Under the pieces are notes generated by a model that was not told the origin of the DNA, ran no database searches, and worked only from the letters and a program-made list of their open reading frames with translations. The translations under genes and the position numbers were made by a program. DNA of 64,000 nt. Origin: Azonexus sp. GTDB taxonomy: Bacteria; Pseudomonadota; Gammaproteobacteria; Burkholderiales; Rhodocyclaceae. Of the stretch, positions 1-9,272 are shown piece after piece. The DNA lies in the NCBI GenBank assembly GCA_017983615.1, contig JAGOBB010000001.1, positions 496,001-560,000 of the forward strand, in the 5' to 3' direction. Every line of letters starts with the position of its first letter. Position 1 is the stretch's first letter.

Positions 1-119
1 TGGAAGCTCGATTCGAGAATCCAGCCGCCGTTGCCGGCGATGAAGCCGGAAACGCGGGCGATGATGCCGACCTGGTCGGGGCAGGACGCGGAGAGCGTGT
101 AGAAACGGTCGCTATGCAT
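1..119 (-). CDS. purU: Formyltetrahydrofolate deformylase, N-terminal fragment
   Basis: The reverse strand from 119 translates as MHSDRFYTLSASCPDQVGII and continues open to the window edge. This is the start of the N-terminal ACT domain of PurU, which hydrolyses 10-formyl-THF to formate and THF to supply formate for purine synthesis and balance one-carbon pools. Only 39 residues are visible; the hydrolase domain lies outside the window. It is downstream of thrH on the same strand, separated by a short repetitive spacer. The ACT-like opening (SCPDQVGIIARVSGFI) is typical of PurU, but another ACT-domain protein cannot be fully excluded. Confidence 0.75.
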   Translation of the reverse strand, partial: MHSDRFYTLSASCPDQVGIIARVSGFIAGNGGWILESSF

Positions 120-123
120 GGCT

Positions 124-183
124 TTTAGTTGTTAGTTGCTAGTTATTAGTTGTTAGCTAGGGTTTGTGGCTAATAACTAACGA
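124..183. repeat. Degenerate TAGTTGTTAG-type low-complexity spacer
   Basis: The gap between thrH and purU consists of iterations of TAGTTGT, TAGTTGC and TAGTTAT, followed by an approximate inverted copy (CTAATAACTAACGACTA). The arms GCTAGTTATTAG and CTAATAACTAAC pair at 11 of 12 positions, so the RNA could fold, but no T-run follows. It looks like a slipped-strand repeat rather than a coding or promoter region. Confidence 0.5.
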
Positions 184-798
184 CTACCGACTAGCAGCTA
201 GAAACGCCTTGTCGATTTCGCTGCGCAGGTCGTCGTAGTTGAGGACGACCGGATACTGCGGAAATTCGCGGATGACGTTTTCCGGCGGGTGGAACAGGAT
301 GCCGCCGTGGGCTTCGCCGAGCATGGCCGTGTCGTTGTAAGAATCGCCGGCGGCGACGATCTTGAAATTCAGTTCCTTGAAGCGCTTGACCGCCTCGCGC
401 TTCTGGTCCGGCATGCGCAGGTGGTAGGCGACCAGCATGCCGTCGGCGTCGTCTTCCAGCGAATGGCAAAACAGCGTCGGCCAGCCGAGCTGGCGCATCA
501 GCGGGTGGGCGAATTCGTAGAAGGTGTCGGACAGAATAACGACCTGGTAATCCTCGCGCAGCTTGTCGAGGAAGGCGCGGGCGCCCGGCATCGGGCCCAT
601 TTCGCCGATCACCTTCTGGATGTCCGGCAGGCCGAGCTTGTGCTGGCGAAGGATGTCCAGGCGGTAAGTCATCAGCTTGTCGTAGTCCGGCTCGTCGCGG
701 GTCGTCCGCATCAGCTCGGGGATGCCCGTGCGCTTGGAAAATTCGATCCAGATTTCGGGGACGAGGACCCCTTCGAGGTCAAGGCAGACGATTTGCAC
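184..798 (-). CDS. thrH: Phosphoserine phosphatase / homoserine phosphotransferase ThrH
   Basis: A 204-residue HAD-superfamily protein. Motif I is CLDLEGVLVPE, with nucleophile Asp7 and Glu9. Motif II is ILSDTFYEF near residue 90, the lysine motif lies in QKREAVKRF, and motif III is GDSYNDTAML near 150. The whole sequence closely resembles Pseudomonas aeruginosa ThrH, which dephosphorylates phosphoserine and can transfer the phosphate to homoserine, linking serine and threonine synthesis. The length is full for the family and ATG is the natural start. Cytoplasmic. It reads toward purU. Its upstream region holds a degenerate copy of the window's repeated element. Confidence 0.9.
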   Translation of the reverse strand: MQIVCLDLEGVLVPEIWIEFSKRTGIPELMRTTRDEPDYDKLMTYRLDILRQHKLGLPDIQKVIGEMGPMPGARAFLDKLREDYQVVILSDTFYEFAHPLMRQLGWPTLFCHSLEDDADGMLVAYHLRMPDQKREAVKRFKELNFKIVAAGDSYNDTAMLGEAHGGILFHPPENVIREFPQYPVVLNYDDLRSEIDKAFLAASR

Positions 799-846
799 GG
801 TTGGCTCCAGCAGCGGATTCGGAAAAACGGGAATTTTACCTTATGA

Positions 847-886
847 GTTTTTGATTTCGGCCTGTTTTGGCGGCCGACCGTAGGGT
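847..886 (-). repeat. ATGCTACGGTCG element, copy 1 (degenerate core)
   Basis: The core on the minus strand (875-886) matches 10 of 12 positions (ACCCTACGGTCG). It is followed at the standard spacing by CCAAAACAGGCC and GAAATCAAAAAC, so the A/T tract and GGCC block are intact although the core has drifted. Intergenic, between the divergent thrH and binding-protein genes. Confidence 0.6.
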
Positions 887-993
887 TTGTGATCGAACGG
901 TGCCATTGCAGGCGATTTGCATATAGCATGGCGGTCCGTTATGCCTCGCCCGATCTGGCGAAGGCCTGTATTCAGCATTTACTGGGGGTTAAA

Positions 994-2118
994 TTGCGAC
1001 GTTTGAGTTTGTACGTGTTGGGATTCGTCTTCGCACTTGGCGGTGGCAGCGTTCAGGCGGCCGATATCGTTGTCGGACAGGCAGCGCCGCTCAGCGGTAC
1101 GCTGGCCAGCACCGGCAAGGAAATGGTGCTCGGGGCGAAAGTCTACTTCGATTCGGTCAATGCCCAGGGCGGCATCGGCGGCCGGCGCATCAACCATGTC
1201 GTCAAGGATGACGGCTACAAGACCGAAGAAACCGTTCGCCTGACCAGGGAGCTGATCGAGAAGGACAAGGCGGTCGGGCTGATCGGCTATGCCGGCACCG
1301 GCAACATCGCCGAACTGCTCAAGCAGGGCGTGCTGGCCGCCGGCAACGTGCCTTTGGTGGCCCCTTACACCGGCGGCGAGCCGCTGCGCAAACCGTACAA
1401 CCCGTACATCTTCCATATCCGCGCCGGCTATGCCGACGAAGCCGAGCGGATGGTCGAGCAGTTCACCGGCGTGGGGCTGAACCGTGTTGCCGTGTTCTAC
1501 CAGAACGACGCCTTCGGCCTGGCCGGGCTGGCCGGTGTCGAAGCCGCGCTGGCCAAGCGGAACCTGAAACTGGCGGCGCGTGGCAGCTACGAAAAAGGCA
1601 GCGAGGACGTGACCAAGGCCGTCGCCAGCATCAATCAGGGGGCGCCGCAGGCCATCGTGATGATCGCCGTCATGCGACCGGCCGCGGCCTTCGTGCGGGA
1701 ATACCGTCGGCAGGACAACGGGGCGCAAATTTTCAGCATTTCGGTGATCAACGGGCCGGACTTGTTTGCGCTGGCCGGCGGGACTGCCGCCCGCGGGGTC
1801 GGGATCACCCAGGTCGTGCCCTCGCCGGTGCGCGGTACGCAGAAGGTGGTGGTCGAGTATCGCGAGGCGCTGCGCAAATACGCCCCACAGGCCCAGCCCA
1901 GCTACACCAGCTTCGAAGAATACCTGGGCGCCAAGGTGCTGGTTGAAGGGCTGAAGCGGATCAAGGGCGAGATCACCCCCGAGGCGCTGCTCAAGGCGCT
2001 GGAAAACGTCGATACCGATCTCGGCGGCTTCAAGGTGCGCTTTTCGCCTAACAACCGGATTGGTTCGAGTTACATCGACGTGACGCTGCTGCGCGGCGAC
2101 GGGCAGTTGAGCAACTGA
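994..2118 (+). CDS. Periplasmic ABC-transporter substrate-binding protein (branched-chain amino acid type)
   Basis: About 374 residues. A signal peptide (LRRLSLYVLGFVFALGGGS ending at VQA-AD) is followed by DIVVGQAAPLSGTLASTGKE, the standard opening of the LivJ/Peripla_BP_6 family. The two-lobed fold continues with YAGTGNIAELLKQG, FHIRAGYADEAE and FYQNDAFGLAGL. The TTG start at 994 is chosen because GGGGG precedes it and it begins exactly at the signal peptide; an ATG at 889 in the same frame would add a non-signal extension. No permease or ATPase gene is adjacent, so the ligand and partner are unknown. It may serve an unlinked transporter or act as a sensor ligand-binding protein. Confidence 0.8.
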   Translation: MRRLSLYVLGFVFALGGGSVQAADIVVGQAAPLSGTLASTGKEMVLGAKVYFDSVNAQGGIGGRRINHVVKDDGYKTEETVRLTRELIEKDKAVGLIGYAGTGNIAELLKQGVLAAGNVPLVAPYTGGEPLRKPYNPYIFHIRAGYADEAERMVEQFTGVGLNRVAVFYQNDAFGLAGLAGVEAALAKRNLKLAARGSYEKGSEDVTKAVASINQGAPQAIVMIAVMRPAAAFVREYRRQDNGAQIFSISVINGPDLFALAGGTAARGVGITQVVPSPVRGTQKVVVEYREALRKYAPQAQPSYTSFEEYLGAKVLVEGLKRIKGEITPEALLKALENVDTDLGGFKVRFSPNNRIGSSYIDVTLLRGDGQLSN

Positions 2119-2124
2119 TCATTG

Positions 2125-2155
2125 GGCGTCATCCGGCCAGTGGCCGGGTGACGCC
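2125..2155. terminator. Perfect inverted repeat between convergent genes
   Basis: GGCGTCATCCGGCCA pairs with TGGCCGGGTGACGCC across a central G, with one T.G wobble. It lies 7 bases after the binding-protein stop and 10 bases before the yheS stop. The stem is long and GC-rich but has no T-run on either strand, so it may be a bidirectional terminator or an RNA-stabilising hairpin. Confidence 0.5.
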
Positions 2156-2165
2156 ATCGCCGGCT

Positions 2166-4085
<1,920 letters not shown>

Positions 4086-4156
4086 GAGGGGGTGAATTAT
4101 AGCGGCCGGCCCTGTCCGCAGGCGAAAAGGAGGGCCCGTGGAGGGAATCTGGCCAA

Positions 4157-4196
4157 ATGCTACGGTCGGCTCCTAAAAATGGCCAAAATCACAATT
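4157..4196 (+). repeat. ATGCTACGGTCG element, copy 3 (full-length)
   Basis: Exact core followed by GCTCCT, then AAAAAT, GGCC, AAAAT and a further A/T tract (ACAATTTTT). This is the best intergenic example. It sits between yheS and the divergent HD-GYP gene, 98 bases upstream of the latter's ATG. Confidence 0.85.
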
Positions 4197-4265
4197 TTTA
4201 CAAACGTTTACCGACGTTTGTTGGGAAATTGGCTACGCTTCGGAAACGCCTGCTAGAATTCCCGA

Positions 4266-5471
4266 ATGATCAAGCAGATTCGCACCGAACAGCTCAAGCC
4301 GGGCATGTACATCCACGACCTCAATTGTGGCTGGCTGGATCATTCCTTCGTTTCCAACGCCTTTGCCGTGCGCGACCAGGCAACGGTGAACAAGATCGTC
4401 GAACTCGGCATCCGCGAGCTCTACATCGACACCCTCAAGGGCGCTGATGTCTGGGAAGCCCGGCCGCAGTCCGATGTTAATGCCGAGCTCGAAAAGCGCC
4501 TGCAGGAAATCGCCCAGAAGCGGGCAGAAAAGCCGGTCGTCGTTGAGCTGAAGGACGAAGCGGCACGCGCCCGTCGGCTGCATACCGAAGCCAACAAAAT
4601 GGCCCGGCTGGTCCTCGACGACATCCGGCTTGGCCAGAAGATCCAGATCGACCGCGTCGAGCCGCTGGTCGACAACATGGTCGATTCAGTCTTCCGCCAT
4701 CAGGACGCATTGCTGCCGATGGCCCGGCTGAAGAACATCGACGACTACACCTTCGAGCACTCGGTCGGTGTCGCTGCGCTGCTGATCGCCTTTGGCCGCA
4801 CACTCAAACTGCCCAAGGAAGCCATCCGCGAAATCGCCCTCGGCGGCCTGCTCCACGATATCGGCAAGGCCCACGTGCCGGAAAGCATCCTCAATAAGCC
4901 GGGCAAGCTGACCGACGACGAATTCGCCAAAATGCAGTCGCACGTCAATGCCAGCCTGAGTCTGCTGCAGGGCGTGCCGGGCATCAGCGAGGTGACCCGA
5001 CAGGTCGTCGCCGAGCATCATGAACGTATCGACGGCAGCGGTTACCCGAACCGCCTGGCCGGCAAGGCCATCTCGCTGCACGGGCAGATGGCGGCCATCG
5101 TCGATGTTTACGACGCGATCACCTCCGACAAGGTCTACAACCGCGGCATGCCGCCGACCCAGGCGCTGAAGAAGCTGCTCGAATGGAGCAAGCACCACTT
5201 CGACCCGCAACTGGTCCAGACCTTCATCCGCGCCATCGGCATCTACCCGACCGGCACGCTGGTCAGGCTGGAAAGCAACCGCATGGGCGTCGTCGTCGAA
5301 CAGAATGAAGGCAGCCTGCTCGAACCGGTCGTCCGCATTTTTTACCATGCTGGCCAGCAGCACTACATTCCCCCGGAGGTCGTCGATCTTTCCAAGGTGC
5401 AGGACCGTGTCGCCAGTTGCGAGAATTACGACAAATGGAAAATCGACCCCTACCAGTGGCTGCCCTCCTGA
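4266..5471 (+). CDS. DUF3391 / HD-GYP domain cyclic-di-GMP phosphodiesterase
   Basis: A 401-residue cytoplasmic protein. Residues 1 to about 125 form the DUF3391 domain (IRTEQLKPGMYIHDLNCGWL), which commonly precedes HD-GYP. The HD-GYP domain (about 150-345) keeps its key elements: HSVGVAALLIAFG, HD at 197-198 within LLHDIGKAHVPE, EHHERIDGSGYPN with GYP at 259-261, and DVYDAITSDKVY. These supply the metal ligands for hydrolysis of c-di-GMP to GMP, so this copy is predicted active. It begins an apparent operon with a small exported protein and a second, degenerate HD-GYP paralogue. Confidence 0.9.
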   Translation: MIKQIRTEQLKPGMYIHDLNCGWLDHSFVSNAFAVRDQATVNKIVELGIRELYIDTLKGADVWEARPQSDVNAELEKRLQEIAQKRAEKPVVVELKDEAARARRLHTEANKMARLVLDDIRLGQKIQIDRVEPLVDNMVDSVFRHQDALLPMARLKNIDDYTFEHSVGVAALLIAFGRTLKLPKEAIREIALGGLLHDIGKAHVPESILNKPGKLTDDEFAKMQSHVNASLSLLQGVPGISEVTRQVVAEHHERIDGSGYPNRLAGKAISLHGQMAAIVDVYDAITSDKVYNRGMPPTQALKKLLEWSKHHFDPQLVQTFIRAIGIYPTGTLVRLESNRMGVVVEQNEGSLLEPVVRIFYHAGQQHYIPPEVVDLSKVQDRVASCENYDKWKIDPYQWLPS

Positions 5472-6031
5472 GCCTGCTGCTCGCCGTGCCGTTCGCGGCG
5501 CTGGCGGCCGATGCCGGGCAGGATGCCTCGTGGCAGGAGCGCCTGGGCCGGTCCGCGGCGATGCAGGACGAGAGCAAGCGCCTGCAGTCGGCAGCGAGCC
5601 AGCGCCGGGATCAGAAATTCCTCGATTGCGAGCAAAAATTCCTGGTCAATGATTGCCGCGACGAAGCCAGCAAGGAGTATCTGCAGACCACCCGCGAAGC
5701 CCGTCGCCTGGAAATCGATGGCAAATCCATTGAGCGCGCGGTGAAAAAGGAGGAGTTGGAAGCCAACCGTCAGCATCTGGCCGACGAGGCGCCGCGCCGC
5801 GAGGCCGCGCTGCGGGAGCGCGAGGCGGAAACGGCGGCTGCCCGCCAGTCTGCAGCGCAAAAGGCGGAGGCGGCGCGCACCGACAAGGCGCGCCAGGCCG
5901 TCGACGGCGAGCGACGCAAAGCCAGGGAAGCGGAACGCCTGCGCAAGAAGCAGGCCGCACACGATGCCCGGGTGGCCACCCAGAAGCGCGAAGCCGAGCA
6001 ACGCGCCGCCCGGGCCAGGCCAGGAAAATAG
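5435..6031 (+). CDS. Exported coiled-coil protein of unknown function
   Basis: About 198 residues. The ATG at 5435 opens a signal peptide (PVAALLSLLLAVPFAALAAD), overlapping the HD-GYP gene by 37 bases in another frame. The mature part is highly charged, Ala/Arg/Glu/Lys-rich and predicted helical and coiled coil, with two cysteines early (DCEQKFLVNDC) that may form a disulfide. It is probably periplasmic. Its placement between two HD-GYP paralogues suggests translational coupling, but no function can be assigned. The overlap and composition argue for a genuine gene, because the signal peptide would not arise readily as a shadow frame. Confidence 0.65.
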   Translation: MENRPLPVAALLSLLLAVPFAALAADAGQDASWQERLGRSAAMQDESKRLQSAASQRRDQKFLDCEQKFLVNDCRDEASKEYLQTTREARRLEIDGKSIERAVKKEELEANRQHLADEAPRREAALREREAETAAARQSAAQKAEAARTDKARQAVDGERRKAREAERLRKKQAAHDARVATQKREAEQRAARARPGK

Positions 6032-6041
6032 GCTGCCGCCG

Positions 6042-7256
6042 ATGATCCGCAAGCTCGCCATCGACCAGTTGCTGCCCGGCATGTATGTCGTGGACCTGCA
6101 CAAACGCTGGCTCGATCATTCGCTGTGGATCAAGCGCTTCGCCGTGCGCGACGAGGCGCACGTCTGGAAGCTGAAGGAAGAAGGTATCACCGAGGTCAGC
6201 ATCGACACCGACAAGGGCATCGACCTGCCGCCGACACCGATCGCCCGCATCAACGCGGTCGAGCGGCGGATCAAGTCGCTGGCCGACATCAAGGCCGAAG
6301 TGCCGCGCAAGGTCTCGCTCGGTGAAGAGCGGCGGCGCGCTACCCGGCTGCTCGGCGAAGCCAGCGGCACGGTCAGTCTGTTGATGCTCTCCGCCAAGGC
6401 CGGCCAGCACGTCGATGCGGCCCATCTGGAGCCGGTCATCAGCAAGATGATGGAATCGGTGATCCGCAACCCGGATGCCCTGGTGCCCCTGGCCCGTCTC
6501 AAGCGGCAGGAAGCCTACGCCAGCGAACACGCCGTGGCGACGGCCGCGCTGATCATCGCCTTCGGCCGCCAGCAGGGCCTGCCCGAACCGGAAATCGAAA
6601 AGCTGGCGCTCGGCACCATGGTCAAGGACATCGGCCACTCGGCCCTCGATTCCCGCCTGATCACCAAGCCCGGCATGCTCTCCAAGGCCGAGTATTCCAT
6701 CGTCCAGAGCCACGTCGAGGAAGGGCTGGCGGTGCTCGAAGCTACCTCGCGGCTGGCCGAGACGTCGGTCGCCGTCGTCCTCGAACACCACGAACGCTAC
6801 AACGGCTGCGGCTACCCGTACCGCATGGCTGGCGACGAAATCTCGGTGGCCGGCCGCATGGCCGCCATCGTCGACACCTACGACGCGATGACCTCGGCGC
6901 GCCCCTACCGGGCCGCCATGGCGCCATCGCACGCGCTGCGCCAGCTCTACGACGAGAGCGGCACCCAATACGATCCGGCACTGGTCGCCGCCTTCATCAA
7001 GACCGTCGGCATCTACCCGGTCGGCACCCTGGTCCTGCTCGAAAGCGGCCATCTTGCGGTCGTCGAGCAACTCCACCCAGAGAACATGCTGACTCCGGTC
7101 GTCCGCGTCATTTACCACACCGGCCGCCGGCAATACGTCACGGTGCCGGTCGAAGTCGACCTGGCGCGCAAGATCGGCAACCACTACGGGCTGATCGTCC
7201 GCGCCGAAAACTACGAAACCTGGGGCATCAGCCCCCTGCGCTGGCAACCTGCCTGA
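6042..7256 (+). CDS. HD-GYP paralogue with lost HD pair (probable non-catalytic c-di-GMP-related protein)
   Basis: A 404-residue paralogue of the gene at 4266, with DUF3391 (MIRKLAIDQLLPGMYVVDLH) and an HD-GYP-like domain. At the position of the catalytic HD the sequence is VKDIGHSALD: His is replaced by Lys195, and the following conserved Lys is His. The GYP motif survives at 257-259 but its lead-in is YNGCGYP instead of DGSGYP. The missing metal ligand makes phosphodiesterase activity unlikely, so a binding or scaffold role is more plausible. The ATG at 6042 is 10 bases after the previous stop, and the domain begins there. The 3' end overlaps the convergent mutY by 29 bases. Confidence 0.88.
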   Translation: MIRKLAIDQLLPGMYVVDLHKRWLDHSLWIKRFAVRDEAHVWKLKEEGITEVSIDTDKGIDLPPTPIARINAVERRIKSLADIKAEVPRKVSLGEERRRATRLLGEASGTVSLLMLSAKAGQHVDAAHLEPVISKMMESVIRNPDALVPLARLKRQEAYASEHAVATAALIIAFGRQQGLPEPEIEKLALGTMVKDIGHSALDSRLITKPGMLSKAEYSIVQSHVEEGLAVLEATSRLAETSVAVVLEHHERYNGCGYPYRMAGDEISVAGRMAAIVDTYDAMTSARPYRAAMAPSHALRQLYDESGTQYDPALVAAFIKTVGIYPVGTLVLLESGHLAVVEQLHPENMLTPVVRVIYHTGRRQYVTVPVEVDLARKIGNHYGLIVRAENYETWGISPLRWQPA

Positions 7257-8295
7257 TCAGCTTCCGGATCGGCGTCGGCACCCCGGCGTCGGCGGCACGG
7301 CCAATCTCCACCCACTCGAAACCGCTTTCGGCCACACCGGCCTGGTGCGAAACCCGGCACAGCACCGGCTCCAGCGTCAGCCGGAAATGCGTGAAAGCGT
7401 GTTTGAGCGGCGGCAGATTTCGCGTTTCCCCAACCTGCAGGCCTAGCCGGGCAGCCACCGCGGCCGGTTCGCCTTCCGGCGGCACCAGCAGGCCGCCCCA
7501 CAGCCCGGCTGGCGGGCGGCGTTCGAACAACAGGCGCTGGCCGTCGGTGAACAGCACAAAGGTCGCGCTGCGTTCCGGCACCTTGGCCTTTGGCTTGGCC
7601 GTCGGCAATTCGGCCTGCCGGCCATTGCGGCGGGCGATGCAGCCTCCGGCGACCGGGCAATCGGTGCAGCGCGGCCGGCTGCGCGTGCATAAGGTCGCGC
7701 CGAGGTCCATCAGGCCCTGCGTATAGACCTCGATGTCGTTGTCCGGCAGCAGCGACTCGGCCAAGGTCCAAAGGCTACGGTCGATGGCCGTGGAACCGGG
7801 AAAACCATCGACGCCGAAATGGCGGCACAGCACGCGCTTGACGTTGCCGTCGAGAATCGCAGCCCGGCGGCCGAAAGCGAAAGCCGCGATGGCCGCCGCG
7901 GTGGAGCGGCCGATGCCGGGTAGTTCGGCAAGCAACTCCGGCGAATTCGGGAAATTCCCGGCATAGACCGTAGCAATATGCTGCGCGCAGCGATGCAGGT
8001 TGCGCGCCCGGGCGTAATAGCCCAGCCCGGCCCAATGCTCGATCACCACCTCGATCGGCGCCGCCGCCAGCGCCTGCACATCGGGAAAACTGTCCAGAAA
8101 GCGCGCGTAGTAGGGGATCACCGTGCTGACCTGCGTCTGCTGCAGCATGATCTCCGACAGCCAGATGCGATAAGGATCGCGCGTCCTCTGCCAGGGCAGG
8201 TCGTGGCGGCCGGCGACCTTCTGCCATGCAATCAGTTGTTCGGTAAAGGGGGTAGGGGCGGGCAAATTCTGTCTCGACGCAAGCTGCGGGAGCAC
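7228..8295 (-). CDS. mutY: Adenine DNA glycosylase MutY
   Basis: About 355 residues (E. coli MutY is 350). MutY removes adenine mispaired with 8-oxoguanine or G. The helix-hairpin-helix is LPGIGRSTAAAI, followed by the catalytic Asp in AILDGNVKRVL. The substrate-recognition Glu lies in LSEIMLQQTQV. The [4Fe-4S] ligands are CTRSRPRCTDCPVAGGC. The C-terminal NUDIX-like domain (FVLFTDGQRLLFERRPPAGL) that reads 8-oxoG is present. A GTG start at 8295 is preferred (AGAGG about 10 bases upstream); a TTG at 8265 is possible. Two variant copies of the repeated element lie within it. Confidence 0.93.
   Translation of the reverse strand: MLPQLASRQNLPAPTPFTEQLIAWQKVAGRHDLPWQRTRDPYRIWLSEIMLQQTQVSTVIPYYARFLDSFPDVQALAAAPIEVVIEHWAGLGYYARARNLHRCAQHIATVYAGNFPNSPELLAELPGIGRSTAAAIAAFAFGRRAAILDGNVKRVLCRHFGVDGFPGSTAIDRSLWTLAESLLPDNDIEVYTQGLMDLGATLCTRSRPRCTDCPVAGGCIARRNGRQAELPTAKPKAKVPERSATFVLFTDGQRLLFERRPPAGLWGGLLVPPEGEPAAVAARLGLQVGETRNLPPLKHAFTHFRLTLEPVLCRVSHQAGVAESGFEWVEIGRAADAGVPTPIRKLIRQVASAGG
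7772..7783 (+). repeat. ATGCTACGGTCG element, copy 4 (11/12 core)
   Basis: AGGCTACGGTCG inside mutY, antisense to it (codes DRSL). No A/T tract follows. It lies 182 bases from copy 5 in opposite orientation. Confidence 0.6.
7965..7976 (-). repeat. ATGCTACGGTCG element, copy 5 (10/12 core)
   Basis: On the minus strand TTGCTACGGTCT inside mutY in the sense direction, coding IATVYAG. It shares the extended word CTACGGTCTATGCCG with copy 7. Confidence 0.5.
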
Positions 8296-8337
8296 GGATA
8301 ATACGGCCTCTTTTCTTCCCGGCCTACGCCCGCCCCG

Positions 8338-8838
8338 ATGACCCAGCCGCAACACGACAGCCGCGCCCTGCGCAATGCCCTCGGCCGCTTCGCCACCGGC
8401 ATTGCCGTCGTCACGGCCATCGACCCGGACGGTCACCCGATCGGCCTGACCGTCAATTCCTTCTCGGCCGTCTCGCTCGACCCGGCGCTCGTCCTCTGGT
8501 GCCTGGACAATAACTCGCACAACCTCGAAGCCTTCCGCCGCGCCAGCCACCACGCCATCAACATCCTGGCCGCCGACCAGCAGGATATTTCCAACCGCTT
8601 CGCCACCTGGCCAGCCGACCGCTTCGCCGGCCTGCCCTGGCACCCCGGCGCCGGTGGCGCACCGCTGTTCCCCGGCTGCTGTGCCACCTTCGAAGTCGCC
8701 AACGAAACCGCCCACACCGGCGGCGACCACACCATCTTCGTCGGCCGCATCGAACGCTTCGGCGAACGCGTCGACCTCGCCCCGCTGCTCTACCACGCCG
8801 GCCGCTACGCCTTTCTCGCCGACGCGCAGGACGATTGA
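8338..8838 (+). CDS. Flavin reductase-like domain protein
   Basis: A 166-residue single-domain protein of the FMN-binding split-barrel flavin reductase family (HpaC/RutF-like). Typical blocks are LGRFATGIAVVTAIDPDGHP, GLTVNSFSAVSLDPALVLWC, HAINILAADQQDIS and the late GDHTIFVGRIE. Members reduce FMN or FAD with NAD(P)H for a partner monooxygenase or oxygenase, or bind flavin. No monooxygenase gene is adjacent, so the partner is unknown. It is divergent from mutY, 42 bases apart, and is followed by tRNA-Gly. Confidence 0.85.
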   Translation: MTQPQHDSRALRNALGRFATGIAVVTAIDPDGHPIGLTVNSFSAVSLDPALVLWCLDNNSHNLEAFRRASHHAINILAADQQDISNRFATWPADRFAGLPWHPGAGGAPLFPGCCATFEVANETAHTGGDHTIFVGRIERFGERVDLAPLLYHAGRYAFLADAQDD

Positions 8839-8880
8839 ACCGGCCGCCGTCTGCGCTTAGAATGCAGCCTTTCGCCCAGA

Positions 8881-8954
8881 GCGGGCGTCGTATAATGGTA
8901 ATACCCTAGCTTCCCAAGCTAGAGCCGTGGGTTCGATTCCCATCGCCCGCTCCA
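8881..8954 (+). tRNA. tRNA-Gly (CCC anticodon)
   Basis: A complete cloverleaf. The acceptor stem GCGGGCG pairs with CGCCCGC, and the CCA is encoded. The anticodon stem CTAGC/GCTAG encloses loop TTCCCAA, giving anticodon CCC, which reads GGG. The T arm is GTGGG-TTCGATT-CCCAT. Confidence 0.95.
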
Positions 8955-8987
8955 ACAGAACTCCGGAAATCTTCAGTATTTCCAGCC

Positions 8988-9018
8988 AAAAAGGCCAACC
9001 ACATCGGTTGGCCTTTTT
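8988..9018 (+). terminator. Intrinsic terminator after tRNA-Gly
   Basis: AAAAAGGCCAACC pairs with GGTTGGCCTTTTT across a short ACATC loop. The 8-bp GC-containing stem with A and T tails fits a strong rho-independent terminator for the tRNA transcript. Confidence 0.88.
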
Positions 9019-9272
9019 GCTGTTTGCTCGCTCTCTGCGCGCCTCAGCCTGTCGCATTTGTAGTGCTAAAGACTTATGACTTTAGTATTGATACAAGTGT
9101 ATTAATTTGCCCGAATTACATATAAAGTGCGTGGCGGAGATGCTGGCTGGTTCTCGCGGCTGACTGTTTTTGCAGTTCGTTGCCTGGACCGTTTGCATAC
9201 AAAAAAATTAAATAAACCGGGCTGTTGGCAGGTGTTTCTTGCCATACAAGCTACCAAACCAGAGGGTGCAGC
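9019..9272. other. Intergenic region upstream of the chemoreceptor
   Basis: AT-richer stretch containing a small palindrome (CTAAAG at 9066, CTTTAG at 9080). No convincing sigma-70 or sigma-28 promoter stands out, and no gene is visible. Confidence 0.3.

Noticed and set aside
889-993. N-terminal extension of the binding protein from an ATG at 889
   Set aside because: It precedes a complete signal peptide and would place a hydrophilic, cysteine-containing stretch before it; the TTG at 994 with GGGGG upstream fits better.
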